Positions 24,773 through 33,792 of a DNA stretch of 64,000 nt are shown one piece after another. The notes beneath the pieces are model-generated. The model was not told the origin of the DNA and searched no databases. It saw only the letters and a list, made by a program, of their open reading frames with translations. The stretch spans positions 1 to 64,000 of the forward strand of contig JAVBKY010000001.1 of assembly GCA_031553765.1 (NCBI GenBank). The letters run 5' to 3'. Origin of the DNA: JAITMY01 sp031553765 (lineage in GTDB: Bacteria; Bacteroidota; Bacteroidia; Bacteroidales; UBA932). Both the position numbers and the translations under genes were made by a program. Each line of letters starts with the position of its first letter. The stretch's first letter is position 1.

Positions 24773-27019
24773 ATGCAAATGAAAAGGGAAATTATTTCAT
24801 TTTGCTGCGCCTTTGGTGTGGCAACCTCTGCGCTATTTGCGCAAACCGACTCCATTAAAAAAATAAATCTCGAGGAGATAGTTGTAACCTCCATACGTGC
24901 CGAAGCGCGTACGCCTGTGGTGCACAACGATCTTACTCAACAACAAATTCAGTCGCTCAGCATCAACGGCGATGTGCCTGCTGTGCTTGATTTGTTGCCC
25001 AGCATTACCACCTCTTCCGAGAGTGGTACAGGCTTGGGGGCGACCTCGCTACGCATTCGTGGCACCGATCCTAGCCGCATTAACGTCACGCTCAACGGTG
25101 TGCAGGTGAATGATGCCGAAAGTCAAAACGTATTCTGGCAAAATCTTCCCGACCTTCTTTCATCAATAGGTTCGCTGCAGGTGCAACGTGGGGTGGGGAC
25201 ATCTACCAATGGTGTAGCCTCATTTGGCGGTAGCATCAGCATGGAAATTATGCCGCCTGCAGAAAAGCCCTACGCAGCCGTATGGGGTGCTGCAGGTTCG
25301 TATGGTACGCTCGAATATGCAGCCCTCACGGGGACGGGCGTTAACCCTGCAGGATTTTCGTTCGATGCGCGCCACGTTAACGTTATTTCCAACGGCTATG
25401 TTGATCGCACAGGGGTGAACAACACCGGGTTTACAGGAGTGGCAGGTTGGCAAAATGATAAGAACTACGTGCGTGCTTTTCTTATGTATGGCGAGCAGCA
25501 TACGGGTTTATTTGGCGGTACGCCCAAAGATAAGCTCGATTCCGATCGCCGCTACAACCCTGCCGGGGAGTACACTGCCCCCGACGGAACTACTCACTAC
25601 TATAAGAACGAAAAGGATAACTACGACCAGCTTATGGGGCAGCTCACCTATGCCCGTATTCTCAACCAGAATTGGACACTTTCGGGAACATTACATGCCA
25701 CACTGGGTGAGGGTTACTATGAGCAGTATAAGGTGGGTGCCAAGTTAGGCAACTATGGTTTGCCCAATCAGAATATTGACAGCACAGTGCAAAAAAAATC
25801 GGACATAGTTCGCCAAAAGTGGCTTGAAAACGTTGCGATGGGTGCGGTGGTTAATGCCGCATATACAGGTGAAAACCTGCATATGAACTTCGGAGCAGCT
25901 TACCAATACTACGATGGAGCACATTTTGGTAATGTAATATGGGCACAGTACAACGATGGTAGTATCCCCAACAACTACGAGTACTATCGCAACAAAGGTG
26001 TAAAAAATGATGCTAACGCCTTTGCGAAAATGACCCTAAACTTGAATGATAAAATAAGCGTATTTGCTGATGCTCAAGTGCGTTATGCATCGCTGGATAT
26101 GAGCGGTAAGGATGATAACTATTACGAGCGCACGCCTGAAGTATTAGATACCATGTACCAGTGGTTTTTCTTTAACCCAAAGGTGGGCGTACACTACCAA
26201 ATTGCCGATAAGCACAGCGCTTACGCATCCTTTGGTACATCAGGGCGCGAGCCTAACCGTAGCGATTTGAAGGATGCTAAGCAAACGGCAGAGGTAGCCA
26301 CTCCACCTACCACCGAGCGCTTGTACGACTTTGAGCTGGGCTATCGCTTTGCCACGGGCGAAACGCTGCTTTCCGCCAACCTATTTTACATGTACTACAA
26401 AGATCAGATTGTACATAGCGGCCGCCTTAACGACTCCTATCGCCCCATAATGGTAAACGTACCCAACAGCTACCGCACGGGTGTGGAGCTTATGGCGGGC
26501 ACTAAGTTGTGGAAGCGCTTGGCGGCGGAAGGGAATTTTACGCTTAGCCAAAGTAAAATTAAAAACTTCACCACCCATACGCTTTACTACGACAACCAAA
26601 CCGACTGGACTCCCGTAGGCGACGGCTACATTGAGGAATCCTACAGCAAGGTAGATATTGCGTACTCGCCTAACGTAACCGCCTCGGCAGCATTGCGCTA
26701 CAACTTTACCGAAAAGTTGGCGTTTACCCTCATGGGCAAGTACGTAGGCGATCAGTACATGGATAACACCCAAAGTTCCGACCGCAAGGTAGATGGTTTC
26801 TTTGTATGCAATACCCGTCTTTCCTTTGATTTTGATGTGAAAAATATTGGCGGTGTGCATGCGCAGCTGCTGGTAAACAACATTTTCAATACCGAATACT
26901 GTAATTCTGGCTATGTAAATGAGTACGACAAATTTGCCGATGGCACGCAAATACTCGATACCCGCTACTATCCGCAGGCCGGTACCAACGTTATGCTTAA
27001 GCTCATGTTGAAGTTTTAG
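24773..27019 (+). CDS. TonB-dependent outer membrane receptor, probably for thiamine
   Basis: The 748-residue receptor has a signal peptide (about 1-23, ending LFAQ), a TonB-box-like EEIVVTS (residues about 32-38), a plug domain (LRIRGTDPSRINVTLNGVQV, FGGSISMEI) and a C-terminal 22-strand beta-barrel ending in an aromatic F. Thiamine is inferred as substrate from the TPP riboswitch in the leader and a PnuC-family gene after it, an arrangement known for Bacteroidetes thiamine uptake. An alternative start is the ATG at 24779. It lacks an N-terminal carboxypeptidase-regulatory-like domain, which separates it from SusC-type receptors. Confidence 0.88.
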   Translation: MQMKREIISFCCAFGVATSALFAQTDSIKKINLEEIVVTSIRAEARTPVVHNDLTQQQIQSLSINGDVPAVLDLLPSITTSSESGTGLGATSLRIRGTDPSRINVTLNGVQVNDAESQNVFWQNLPDLLSSIGSLQVQRGVGTSTNGVASFGGSISMEIMPPAEKPYAAVWGAAGSYGTLEYAALTGTGVNPAGFSFDARHVNVISNGYVDRTGVNNTGFTGVAGWQNDKNYVRAFLMYGEQHTGLFGGTPKDKLDSDRRYNPAGEYTAPDGTTHYYKNEKDNYDQLMGQLTYARILNQNWTLSGTLHATLGEGYYEQYKVGAKLGNYGLPNQNIDSTVQKKSDIVRQKWLENVAMGAVVNAAYTGENLHMNFGAAYQYYDGAHFGNVIWAQYNDGSIPNNYEYYRNKGVKNDANAFAKMTLNLNDKISVFADAQVRYASLDMSGKDDNYYERTPEVLDTMYQWFFFNPKVGVHYQIADKHSAYASFGTSGREPNRSDLKDAKQTAEVATPPTTERLYDFELGYRFATGETLLSANLFYMYYKDQIVHSGRLNDSYRPIMVNVPNSYRTGVELMAGTKLWKRLAAEGNFTLSQSKIKNFTTHTLYYDNQTDWTPVGDGYIEESYSKVDIAYSPNVTASAALRYNFTEKLAFTLMGKYVGDQYMDNTQSSDRKVDGFFVCNTRLSFDFDVKNIGGVHAQLLVNNIFNTEYCNSGYVNEYDKFADGTQILDTRYYPQAGTNVMLKLMLKF

Positions 27020-27092
27020 TAAATTGGACATACGATATGCGACGTGCGATCTTTTTCGCATATCGCGTGTCGTATATCGCATCTCAAAGTTT
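27020..27092. repeat. GCGAT/ATCGC word palindrome before the pnuC-type gene
   Basis: ACGATATGCGACGTGCGAT and CGCATATCGCGTGTCGTAT are near-complementary around CTTTTT. It ends 7 bases before the start codon. It could be an intra-operon hairpin. Confidence 0.7.
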
Positions 27093-27671
27093 ATGAATTA
27101 TCTTGAAATATTCGGTGTCGCCTTCGCGCTTTTGTACATCTTTTTAGAGTTGAAACAAAAGTCCCTTATGTGGGTGGTGGGATTTGTAAGTTCGCTGGCC
27201 TACGTTGTTATTTTTTTTCAGAATAAGTTTTACGCCGATGCGTGCATGAACGTGTACTACGTACTAATGAGCGTGTATGGTTTTTACGTGTGGAAATTTA
27301 GCCCGCGTGCTCAGGCTACAGAATTATCCGTTACGCATATTAGGAGACGGCTTGGGCTGATTTTACTTTCTATAGCCCTTGTAGTGTTCTTGTTAATCTA
27401 TTTTGTATTAATATCTTACACTGATTCACCAATGCCCATTGGTGATGCCTTTACCACGGCTCTCAGCATAGTTGGCACATGGATGCTGGCACGAAAGTAT
27501 TTAGAACACTGGCTGCTGTGGATTGTGATCAACTTTGTTTCCGCTGGACTCTACTTCTACAAAAGTATGGATCCTACGGCCGTACTTTATCTAATTTACG
27601 GAATTCTATCGGTATATGGCTACTTTAGCTGGCGAAAAACAGTGGCTGAAGTAACCATGCTGCCGCACTAA
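27093..27671 (+). CDS. pnuT: PnuC/PnuT-family vitamin transporter, probably thiamine
   Basis: The 192-residue protein has about seven membrane helices with the PnuC family signature residues: QKSLMWVVGFVSSLAYVVIF, NVYYVLMSVYGFYVW and a late WIVINFVSAGLYFYKS. PnuC proteins are facilitators of vitamins later trapped by phosphorylation. The riboswitch-controlled receptor directly upstream points to thiamine (PnuT). The ATG at 27093 is used, because the longer frame from 27024 encodes the word repeat. No thiamine pyrophosphokinase gene follows, although such a gene often completes this operon. Confidence 0.85.
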   Translation: MNYLEIFGVAFALLYIFLELKQKSLMWVVGFVSSLAYVVIFFQNKFYADACMNVYYVLMSVYGFYVWKFSPRAQATELSVTHIRRRLGLILLSIALVVFLLIYFVLISYTDSPMPIGDAFTTALSIVGTWMLARKYLEHWLLWIVINFVSAGLYFYKSMDPTAVLYLIYGILSVYGYFSWRKTVAEVTMLPH

Positions 27672-27691
27672 ATGTGTTAGGAAGGTGCTAC

Positions 27692-27735
27692 AAGTTGGCA
27701 TTTACAACTTTATGAGTCATTGTAAATGCCAACTT
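27692..27735. terminator. Bidirectional terminator between pnuT and nadE
   Basis: AAGTTGGCATTTACA and TGTAAATGCCAACTT form a perfect 15-bp stem with a 14-base loop between two converging genes. Confidence 0.85.
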
Positions 27736-27736
27736 A

Positions 27737-28558
27737 TTAAATATTTACAATAACCTCTCGTGGTATATTATAGGGATTATTGCGCTTGTACTCCGAGCGC
27801 AGGTGGCGTTGAATAACAGCATGTTCCACCAGCGCCTCATCACGATTACCGGAAAGATAGCGCTGTAGCAGCTCATCCACCTCAGCATAAGTAGCAGCGC
27901 ATAGCTGGTCAAGGTCGCTATTGGTAGTACCCAGCCCATCGGTGGGCACGGCGTTAATGCAGCGCTGTAGAGCATGCTCCTGTTCCAGGAAGGTTAAATT
28001 GTTATCCACTAGCCACTGAGAGCAGCCATACACCTCTGTCTTCCATAGGTGAGCAATAGGACCATAGTCGCCCACATCGCCGTGTAACGTCCAGTAACCC
28101 AGCAGTAATTCGGTATAGTTGTCAGTGCTAAGTACTAAACCGCCATGTTTTTGTGCCAAGTTGTAGAGGTAAATCATACGCAATCTGGCCTTTATGTTAC
28201 CAAGGCGAATGCGATGGCTTAACTCGTTGAGATTGGCGCTGCTATCTTCCTCAATAGTGTGCTTTGTAGTGTGATATAAATCGGTGAGGTCCACGCTTTT
28301 ATAATCATCGCAAAATGATTTCCCTATGGCGTCAGCGCGGCTACCTTCATCAGGCTTGTTGGTTTCTATGTGTATAAAGCGCCCAATGAGCGGAATTCCT
28401 AATTCGCTACATACAGGAGCTACCAGCGCAGCCACTAGTGCCGAGTCAATGCCTCCCGATTGCCCCATAACCAATGATTTAAGTCCGCTCTTTTTTACGT
28501 ATTCACGCACCTCCTCGCGAATCCTGTGCACCGTTTGTTTTGGATTAAAATTGTTCAT
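27737..28558 (-). CDS. nadE: NAD+ synthase
   Basis: The 273-residue enzyme amidates nicotinate adenine dinucleotide to NAD+. It has the ATP-pyrophosphatase P-loop SGGIDS (34-39) and STDNYTELLLGYWTLHGDVG. There is no glutaminase domain, so it should use ammonia, as small NadE enzymes do. The ATG at 28558 is chosen over an in-frame TTG two codons upstream. It lies 6 bases after queA and is probably co-transcribed with it. Confidence 0.93.
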   Translation of the reverse strand: MNNFNPKQTVHRIREEVREYVKKSGLKSLVMGQSGGIDSALVAALVAPVCSELGIPLIGRFIHIETNKPDEGSRADAIGKSFCDDYKSVDLTDLYHTTKHTIEEDSSANLNELSHRIRLGNIKARLRMIYLYNLAQKHGGLVLSTDNYTELLLGYWTLHGDVGDYGPIAHLWKTEVYGCSQWLVDNNLTFLEQEHALQRCINAVPTDGLGTTNSDLDQLCAATYAEVDELLQRYLSGNRDEALVEHAVIQRHLRSEYKRNNPYNIPREVIVNI

Positions 28559-28564
28559 TGTCAA

Positions 28565-29773
28565 TTATTCATTGTTCATTATTAAAGAGCTATCCCCGTA
28601 ACTCAAAAAACGAAAATCGTGTTCCAACGCGTAGCTGTAAATATCCTTCCAGCGGTCGCCAACCATGGCCGAAACAAGCAAAAGTAGCGTGCTTTGAGGC
28701 TGGTGAAAGTTGGTAACTATTCCTTTAATAGTCTTAAATTTATAGGGTGGAGCAATCAAAATTTGAGTGTCCGCCGAAAGTTGCTTTAAATTGTTGTTGT
28801 TTAGATGTTTTATAATGTTTTCAACAGCTGTTGAAAACATTATTTCATCACTGTTTTGGTATGGTGTCCACTGGTTGGTATGTGTATTTAATATGTTGCT
28901 TTTTAATAAATTACATCCAATCCAGTAGATGCTCTCAAGTGTTCGTGCCGATGTGGTGCCTACTGCGACTATATTGTTGTGATTTGTTAACAACTTTTCG
29001 AGTGTTTTGATGCTTACCGTGAAGTGCTCGGTGTGCATTTCATGCTCATTTATAGTATCGGACTTTACCGGTTTAAAAGTTCCGGCTCCCACATGAAGGG
29101 TTACTTCTGCGACGTCTATGTTTTTATTTTTCAACTCGCCTAGAACGGTTGGGGTAAAATGAAGCCCGGCTGTAGGTGCAGCAACTGATCCTTGATACTT
29201 AGAGTAAATAGTCTGATATCGCTCGTAATCAGATTGCTCCGTCTCTCTATGTAGGTAGGGCGGAATAGGGAGTGCTCCACAAATGTCAATTACCTCTGCA
29301 AAAGTAAGTTCGGAGCAATTCCAGCTGAATTTGACTGTTGCCTCGCCATTGTTGTCGTGCAACTTGTTGGCGAATAGAGAGTATTGTTTTTCCTGAAAAG
29401 TGAAAGGAAGTTGTAGCGTATCCTCTTTCCAGCGCTTCAAGTTGCCCACAATGCACCTCCAGCTACATTCACCTTTTGCAGTAAGTGATATTTGATAATC
29501 AGTAGGTTCATGTGGTTCCAAGCAAAAAACCTCTATCTCTGCTCCGGTGGCTCTTTTAAAAATCAGCCGCGCAGGAATTACCTTTGTATTATTGAAAACC
29601 AAAAGACAGCCCTTTGGAAGCAGTTCTGGAAGGTCAGTAAACTTACTTTCGAAAATTTCACCCTTGCGGTACACCAGCAATTTCGATGCATCGCGTTGTG
29701 GTAAAGGGTATTTTGCTATGCGCTCATCGGGGAGAGTGTAGCTGTAGTCGGCTATGTGAATGTGTGGAATCAT
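28565..29773 (-). CDS. queA: S-adenosylmethionine:tRNA ribosyltransferase-isomerase QueA
   Basis: QueA transfers the ribosyl moiety of S-adenosylmethionine to preQ1 in tRNA to form epoxyqueuosine. The 402-residue product shows YSYTLPDERIAKYPLPQRDA at the N-terminus, LLVFNNTKVIPARL, PPYLHRETEQSDYERYQTIY, SVAAPTAGLHFT, VTLHVGAGTFKPV and NFHQPQSTLLLLVSAMVG. It is longer than the usual 340-360 residues, mostly in the middle and near 290-330. The ATG at 29773 is used; the TTG at 29788 falls within the promoter region. Base composition is visibly more AT-rich than its neighbours. Confidence 0.94.
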   Translation of the reverse strand: MIPHIHIADYSYTLPDERIAKYPLPQRDASKLLVYRKGEIFESKFTDLPELLPKGCLLVFNNTKVIPARLIFKRATGAEIEVFCLEPHEPTDYQISLTAKGECSWRCIVGNLKRWKEDTLQLPFTFQEKQYSLFANKLHDNNGEATVKFSWNCSELTFAEVIDICGALPIPPYLHRETEQSDYERYQTIYSKYQGSVAAPTAGLHFTPTVLGELKNKNIDVAEVTLHVGAGTFKPVKSDTINEHEMHTEHFTVSIKTLEKLLTNHNNIVAVGTTSARTLESIYWIGCNLLKSNILNTHTNQWTPYQNSDEIMFSTAVENIIKHLNNNNLKQLSADTQILIAPPYKFKTIKGIVTNFHQPQSTLLLLVSAMVGDRWKDIYSYALEHDFRFLSYGDSSLIMNNE

Positions 29774-29785
29774 GGCAATTGTTTG

Positions 29786-29802
29786 CAAATTTAGTACATT
29801 TG
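29786..29802. promoter_or_regulatory. Back-to-back -7 boxes for queA and the ABC transporter operon
   Basis: Read leftwards, 29786-29793 is TAAATTTG (12 bases from the queA ATG). Read rightwards, 29795-29802 is TACATTTG (18 bases from the ATG at 29821). Only one base separates the boxes. The polymerase footprints would overlap. A -33 element is not clear on either side. Confidence 0.5.
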
Positions 29803-29820
29803 TGCGAAACGAAAAATAGC

Positions 29821-30753
29821 ATGGATTTTATTTTACGCACCGATAATGTGGTGAAGCAATTTGCTAACCACTTTGCCCTTAAGGGAGTTAGCATAGAGGT
29901 GCCACGTGGCAGCATATTTGGTTTGCTGGGACCTAACGGCGCGGGCAAAACTACGCTCATTCGCATAATTAACCAAATTACAGCCCCTGATAGCGGAGCC
30001 GTTTATCTAAATGATAAGCCATTGCATGCCAGTGATGTATATCGTATAGGCTACTTGCCTGAGGAGCGCGGCTTGTACAAAAAAATGAAGGTGGGTGAGC
30101 AGGCACTATATCTGGCGCAGCTCAAGGGCTTGTCGCAGGCTGAGGCTACAAAGCGTTTAAAGTACTGGTTCACGAGGCTTGAAATTATGCCTTGGTGGAA
30201 TAAAAAGGTAGAAGAGCTATCAAAAGGTATGGCGCAAAAGGTGCAGTTTGCCGTAACAGTGCTACATGAACCTGAACTGCTGATATTTGATGAGCCATTT
30301 AGTGGCTTTGACCCGCTGAATGCTGAAATGCTAAAAAATGAAATACTAGCCTTGCGTGAAAAGGGGAGCACCGTAATATTTTCTACGCATAATATGGCCT
30401 CAGTAGAAGAGTTGTGTAGTTCGTTAGCACTTATTAATCAGGGTAATTGCGTAATTCATGGAACGCTTGACGAGGTGCGTCATAGCTACTCCGGACACTT
30501 CTACGAGTTGGTATTTACCGGTGATGCCCAGCAATTTAACAAGGCTATTACTCCCGATTTTTTGGTGGAAAACCTAAAGTCTGAAGGTAATTCCCATGTG
30601 GCTTTACTTAAAATGATTACTGATAAGGATGCAAACTTCCTACTTAACAAAGTTTTGAGTGTTGTTCAAATTGAACGCTTTGCCGAACTTAAGCCCAGCA
30701 TGCATGATATTTTTATTGAGGCGGTGAAAAAATCAAATGGCAATACGCAATAG
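29821..30753 (+). CDS. ABC transporter ATP-binding protein (NatA-like)
   Basis: The 310-residue ATPase has Walker A GPNGAGKT (37-44), signature LSKGMAQKVQFAV, Walker B LLIFDEPFSGFDP and switch His FSTHNM. A C-terminal extension of about 90 residues is typical of the NatA/DUF4162 group of exporters. It pairs with the permease 43 bases downstream. NatAB of Bacillus exports sodium, but the substrate here is unknown. The ATG at 29821 is used; an upstream open frame to 29686 reads through the antisense of queA. Confidence 0.9.
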   Translation: MDFILRTDNVVKQFANHFALKGVSIEVPRGSIFGLLGPNGAGKTTLIRIINQITAPDSGAVYLNDKPLHASDVYRIGYLPEERGLYKKMKVGEQALYLAQLKGLSQAEATKRLKYWFTRLEIMPWWNKKVEELSKGMAQKVQFAVTVLHEPELLIFDEPFSGFDPLNAEMLKNEILALREKGSTVIFSTHNMASVEELCSSLALINQGNCVIHGTLDEVRHSYSGHFYELVFTGDAQQFNKAITPDFLVENLKSEGNSHVALLKMITDKDANFLLNKVLSVVQIERFAELKPSMHDIFIEAVKKSNGNTQ

Positions 30754-30796
30754 GCAATATGTAAATTTTGCATATTGCTAAATTATTAAAAGAAAG

Positions 30797-32116
30797 ATGA
30801 ATAAAACCTGGTTAGTAGCCCGTCGTGAATTTTCGGTGCGGGTGCGCAAAAAATCATTTTTTGTACTTACCCTATTGGCGCCGCTGCTTATGGCGCTGCT
30901 GGTTACCGTACCTGCCTACATCATGACCTTGGGTGATGACGAGGCAAAAGTGGTGGCCGTAATTGACGATAGCCACTCCTTCGAAAACACGCTTACGTCG
31001 AGCGATATGCTGCGCTACGCTTTTCTACAAAATGAGAGCGTTGATAGCGTGCGTAATACCTTTAAGCAGCACGACTACTATGCTGTGCTACACATTGGCA
31101 CCTTGGAAAGGAGCGGTGAGCCCAGTGAAATAAAATTTTATTCCGATAAGCAAGTAAGCCTTGAAGTACAACAATCTGCTTTACAGTCACTTTCTCGCGA
31201 GGTGGAGCAGCGCAAAATGCAAACATACCACATTCCGGGACTGAGCCAAATTGTGAAAGACACACGCACCAAGCTTACAGCGCAAACCGTAAAATGGGGT
31301 GACGATGGGCGCGAACAAAAAACGCACGTGGGGGTGGCAATGGCTATTTCGTACGCTTCCGCATTTCTCATTTACATGTTTATTTTTATGTTTGGCAATA
31401 TGGTAATGCGCGGTGTAATTGAGGAAAAAATCAACCGTATTGTGGAGGTTATTGTGTCAAGCATCAAGCCCTTTCAGCTGATGATGGGCAAAATTATAGG
31501 CGTAGCGCTGGTAGGATTACTGCAATTTTCACTGTGGATCATCCTTACACTTGTGCTTATTAGCATATTTGGAACTTTCATGGGAGGCTCCGCTACCGAT
31601 ATGACCGCTTTGAAAACGGGTGTTCCGGCGGATCAAATGGCAAATATCACAGCAGGAGAAATGTCTAATATTTTGGCCTACCTATCAGGTTTCAACTTTC
31701 CGTGGATTATAACCTGCTTTGTACTTTTCTTTATTGGAGGTTATTTGCTTTATTCATCGCTGTTTGCAGCCGTTGGATCGGCTGTGGAGAGCGAGGCCGA
31801 TACGCAGCAACTTATGATACCTATTACGGTGCCTATGATTTTGGCCATCATGGTAATGCTTAATACCTTTCAGCATCCCAACAGCGCCATATCCTTTTGG
31901 TTCTCCATTATTCCGTTCACCTCACCCGTAGTAATGATGGCGCGTATCCCATTTGAAGTACCCACATGGCAGGTGGTACTATCACTGGGCTTGCTGTATG
32001 CCACCTTTATAGTAATGGTATGGATTGCTGGGAAAATTTACCGCACAGGTATTTTAATGTATGGAAAAAAGGCCACTTTTAAGGAAATGTGGAAGTGGAT
32101 GAAGTATAAAAACTAA
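30797..32116 (+). CDS. ABC-2 family permease (NatB-like)
   Basis: The 439-residue membrane protein has one N-terminal helix (ARREFSVRVRKKSFFVLTLLAPLLMALL), an extracytoplasmic domain of about 150 residues and a group of five to six C-terminal helices. It has the ABC-2 export permease motif RGVIEEKINRIVEVIVSSIKP. This fits NatB/YhaP-like exporters and the ATPase gene upstream. Substrate unknown. Confidence 0.87.
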   Translation: MNKTWLVARREFSVRVRKKSFFVLTLLAPLLMALLVTVPAYIMTLGDDEAKVVAVIDDSHSFENTLTSSDMLRYAFLQNESVDSVRNTFKQHDYYAVLHIGTLERSGEPSEIKFYSDKQVSLEVQQSALQSLSREVEQRKMQTYHIPGLSQIVKDTRTKLTAQTVKWGDDGREQKTHVGVAMAISYASAFLIYMFIFMFGNMVMRGVIEEKINRIVEVIVSSIKPFQLMMGKIIGVALVGLLQFSLWIILTLVLISIFGTFMGGSATDMTALKTGVPADQMANITAGEMSNILAYLSGFNFPWIITCFVLFFIGGYLLYSSLFAAVGSAVESEADTQQLMIPITVPMILAIMVMLNTFQHPNSAISFWFSIIPFTSPVVMMARIPFEVPTWQVVLSLGLLYATFIVMVWIAGKIYRTGILMYGKKATFKEMWKWMKYKN

Positions 32117-32119
32117 ATA

Positions 32120-32181
32120 TTGAACATGCGATATGAGATTGTTTGTATATCGCGTGTCGAGTATCGCAAATCGAGAATATT
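32120..32181. repeat. GCGAT/ATCGC word repeat before the DUF2027-Smr gene
   Basis: Words ATGCGATATG, TATATCGCGTGTCGAG and TATCGCAAATCGAG fill the spacer right up to the start codon, closely related to 7651-7724 and 27020-27092. Confidence 0.65.
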
Positions 32182-33270
32182 ATGAAACCCGGAGATAAAG
32201 TCAGATTTCTAAACGATGTTGGTGGAGGTACGGTGCTGCGCGTTGAAGGTAAAACCGTGATTGTATCCGATGAGGATGGATTCGAAATGCCAACGCAAAT
32301 TACCAATGTGGTGGTGATTGCCGATGTGAAAGAAAATAATTTTCCCATGCGGGATTTTGAAAAAAAGAATACGCAGGGAAAGGAGAATGCACAACGTTCA
32401 GACGAGGTTCTGAGCTCATCCGCGGTATCCTCGCAGGTTAAACCTGATGCGGATCAATTCCGCAATGATAGGAGCAGTTTTGAAGCGCGTGATACTGGTG
32501 GCGACAGCTATGAGTTCATGCTCGCTTTCCTTCCACCCAAGGATGATAAAACCGATCTATACCTGCTCAATGATAGCAGCTATCGCGTTCACTACTTGGT
32601 GGGTATGTATGAGCGTAGCGGCTCGGTGCACCCTCTAGCGCATGGCGTTATGGAGCCTGATAGCAAGGAGTTGGTTAAAACCATTACTCTGAGCGAACTA
32701 CGCGATGCCAAAACGTTGCGAGTACAGGTGCTGCTTTCCAAAAATATTCCGTACAAGCCCTATGACCTTGAGCCTGCCTATGTAGAGCTCAATCCGCTGA
32801 AATTCTTTAAGCAGGGAGCATTCACAGAAAACGATTTTTTTGAGGAAAATGCGCTCATTTATCGAGTCCTTTCCAGCGAAAGCGAGGAAAAAGAACAGCT
32901 AGCCAGCGTGTCAGCTGAGGATATTGAGCGGGCCATGATGCAAAAAAATGTAGAACCTGTAAAATCTCAAAAGGGTAAGCAGGAATCAGGTATAGAGGAA
33001 GTTGACTTACATGCCGAAGTGTTGGTGCCAGACCCAGGCAGGCTGCAGGCGGGTGAGCTGCTGGAGCTGCAAATGGCGCGTTTTACCGCCACACTTGAAA
33101 ATGCACTTAAGAATGGGCGCAAAGGGAAAATTGTTTTCATACATGGCATTGGCAGTGGCAAGTTGAAGCAGGAATTGCGCAATACACTCACGCGTAATTA
33201 TCCCAAGCTGCAATACCAGGATGCCTCTTTTAAGGAATACGGTTACGGTGCCACCATGGTATTTTTATAA
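32182..33270 (+). CDS. DUF2027 and Smr domain protein (MutS2-Smr-like)
   Basis: The 362-residue protein begins with an SH3-like strand pattern (MKPGDKVRFLNDVGGGTVLR) resembling the KOW-like part found in MutS2-type proteins. A DUF2027 region (about 100-240, FMLAFLPPKDDKTDLYLLND) and a C-terminal Smr nuclease-like domain (about 275-362) follow, the latter with VDLHAE and IVFIHGIGSGKLKQELR. The LDxH-like VDLHAE and HGxGxG motifs are the Smr hallmark. Family members are common in Bacteroidota; cleavage of DNA or RNA is possible but untested. A low-complexity linker lies at about 65-95. The start is the ATG at 32182, after the word repeat. Confidence 0.87.
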   Translation: MKPGDKVRFLNDVGGGTVLRVEGKTVIVSDEDGFEMPTQITNVVVIADVKENNFPMRDFEKKNTQGKENAQRSDEVLSSSAVSSQVKPDADQFRNDRSSFEARDTGGDSYEFMLAFLPPKDDKTDLYLLNDSSYRVHYLVGMYERSGSVHPLAHGVMEPDSKELVKTITLSELRDAKTLRVQVLLSKNIPYKPYDLEPAYVELNPLKFFKQGAFTENDFFEENALIYRVLSSESEEKEQLASVSAEDIERAMMQKNVEPVKSQKGKQESGIEEVDLHAEVLVPDPGRLQAGELLELQMARFTATLENALKNGRKGKIVFIHGIGSGKLKQELRNTLTRNYPKLQYQDASFKEYGYGATMVFL

Positions 33271-33326
33271 ATATTCTGATATTAGATATTTGCCAGCAAG
33301 GTGGAGTAACAGAAGAAAATTTCTGC

Positions 33327-33334
33327 TAAATTTG
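33327..33334 (+). promoter_or_regulatory. Putative -7 box of rnpB
   Basis: TAAATTTG, 18 bases before the 5' end of the RNase P RNA stem. No clear -33 TTG. Confidence 0.55.
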
Positions 33335-33351
33335 CAGTTCAGAATTGAATT

Positions 33352-33712
33352 CGGTAAGGCACTCTATCGCTGCTATTGCGCTTTGGCGTAATGGGAGAGG
33401 AAAGTCCGGGCAAGGCAGAGCACCACGCTACCTAACGGGTAGATGTTCGTAAGGGCGTGTTCAGCGTAACAGAGAATAACCGCCACACGCCAACGTGTTT
33501 GGAGCGTGGTAAGGGTGAAAAGGTGGGGTAAGAGCCCACCGGCAGCTGTGGCAACACGGCTGGCCGTACGCACCGTGGCTTGCAAGACCATGTACACCAG
33601 CGCTACGAGGGCTGCTCGCTCCATGCTGGGGGGTAGGTTGCTTGAGCAACGTGGTGACACGTTGCCTAGATAAATGATAGGGCTCGACAGAACCCGGCTT
33701 ATAGCCTTACCG
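33352..33712 (+). ncRNA. rnpB: RNase P RNA
   Basis: This is the catalytic RNA that removes 5' leaders from pre-tRNA. The conserved 5' core GAGGAAAGTCCGGGC (33397-33411) and the 3' core AGATAAATGATAGGGCTCG with CAGAACCCGGCTTA (33668-33703) are unmistakable. The P1 stem CGGTAAGGC at 33352 pairs with GCCTTACCG ending at 33712, followed by TTTTTTG. The length of 361 nt fits bacterial type A. Short ORFs read on either strand inside it are artefacts. Confidence 0.96.
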
Positions 33713-33720
33713 TTTTTTGC
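33713..33720 (+). terminator. T-tract directly after the rnpB P1 stem
   Basis: The terminal P1 helix of rnpB is followed at once by TTTTTTGC, so the P1 stem itself may contribute to termination. Confidence 0.5.
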
Positions 33721-33723
33721 TAC

Positions 33724-33792
33724 ATCTCACATAAAGACGCAGAGCCGCTAAGAGAATAAAAATCTTAGCGGCTCTGCGTCTTTATGTGAGAT
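33724..33792. repeat. Perfect 29-bp-arm inverted repeat after rnpB
   Basis: ATCTCACATAAAGACGCAGA plus GCCGCTAAG is mirrored exactly by CTTAGCGGC and TCTGCGTCTTTATGTGAGAT around an 11-base AT loop. Related words (GCGTCTCTGCGTCTTTGCG) occur at 14480-14500. The unbroken arms suggest a recently made or mobile copy. Confidence 0.92.

Noticed and set aside
33373..33660. Leftward ORFs of 95 and 62 codons
   Set aside because: They lie antisense within the RNase P RNA, and their products have no protein-like composition.
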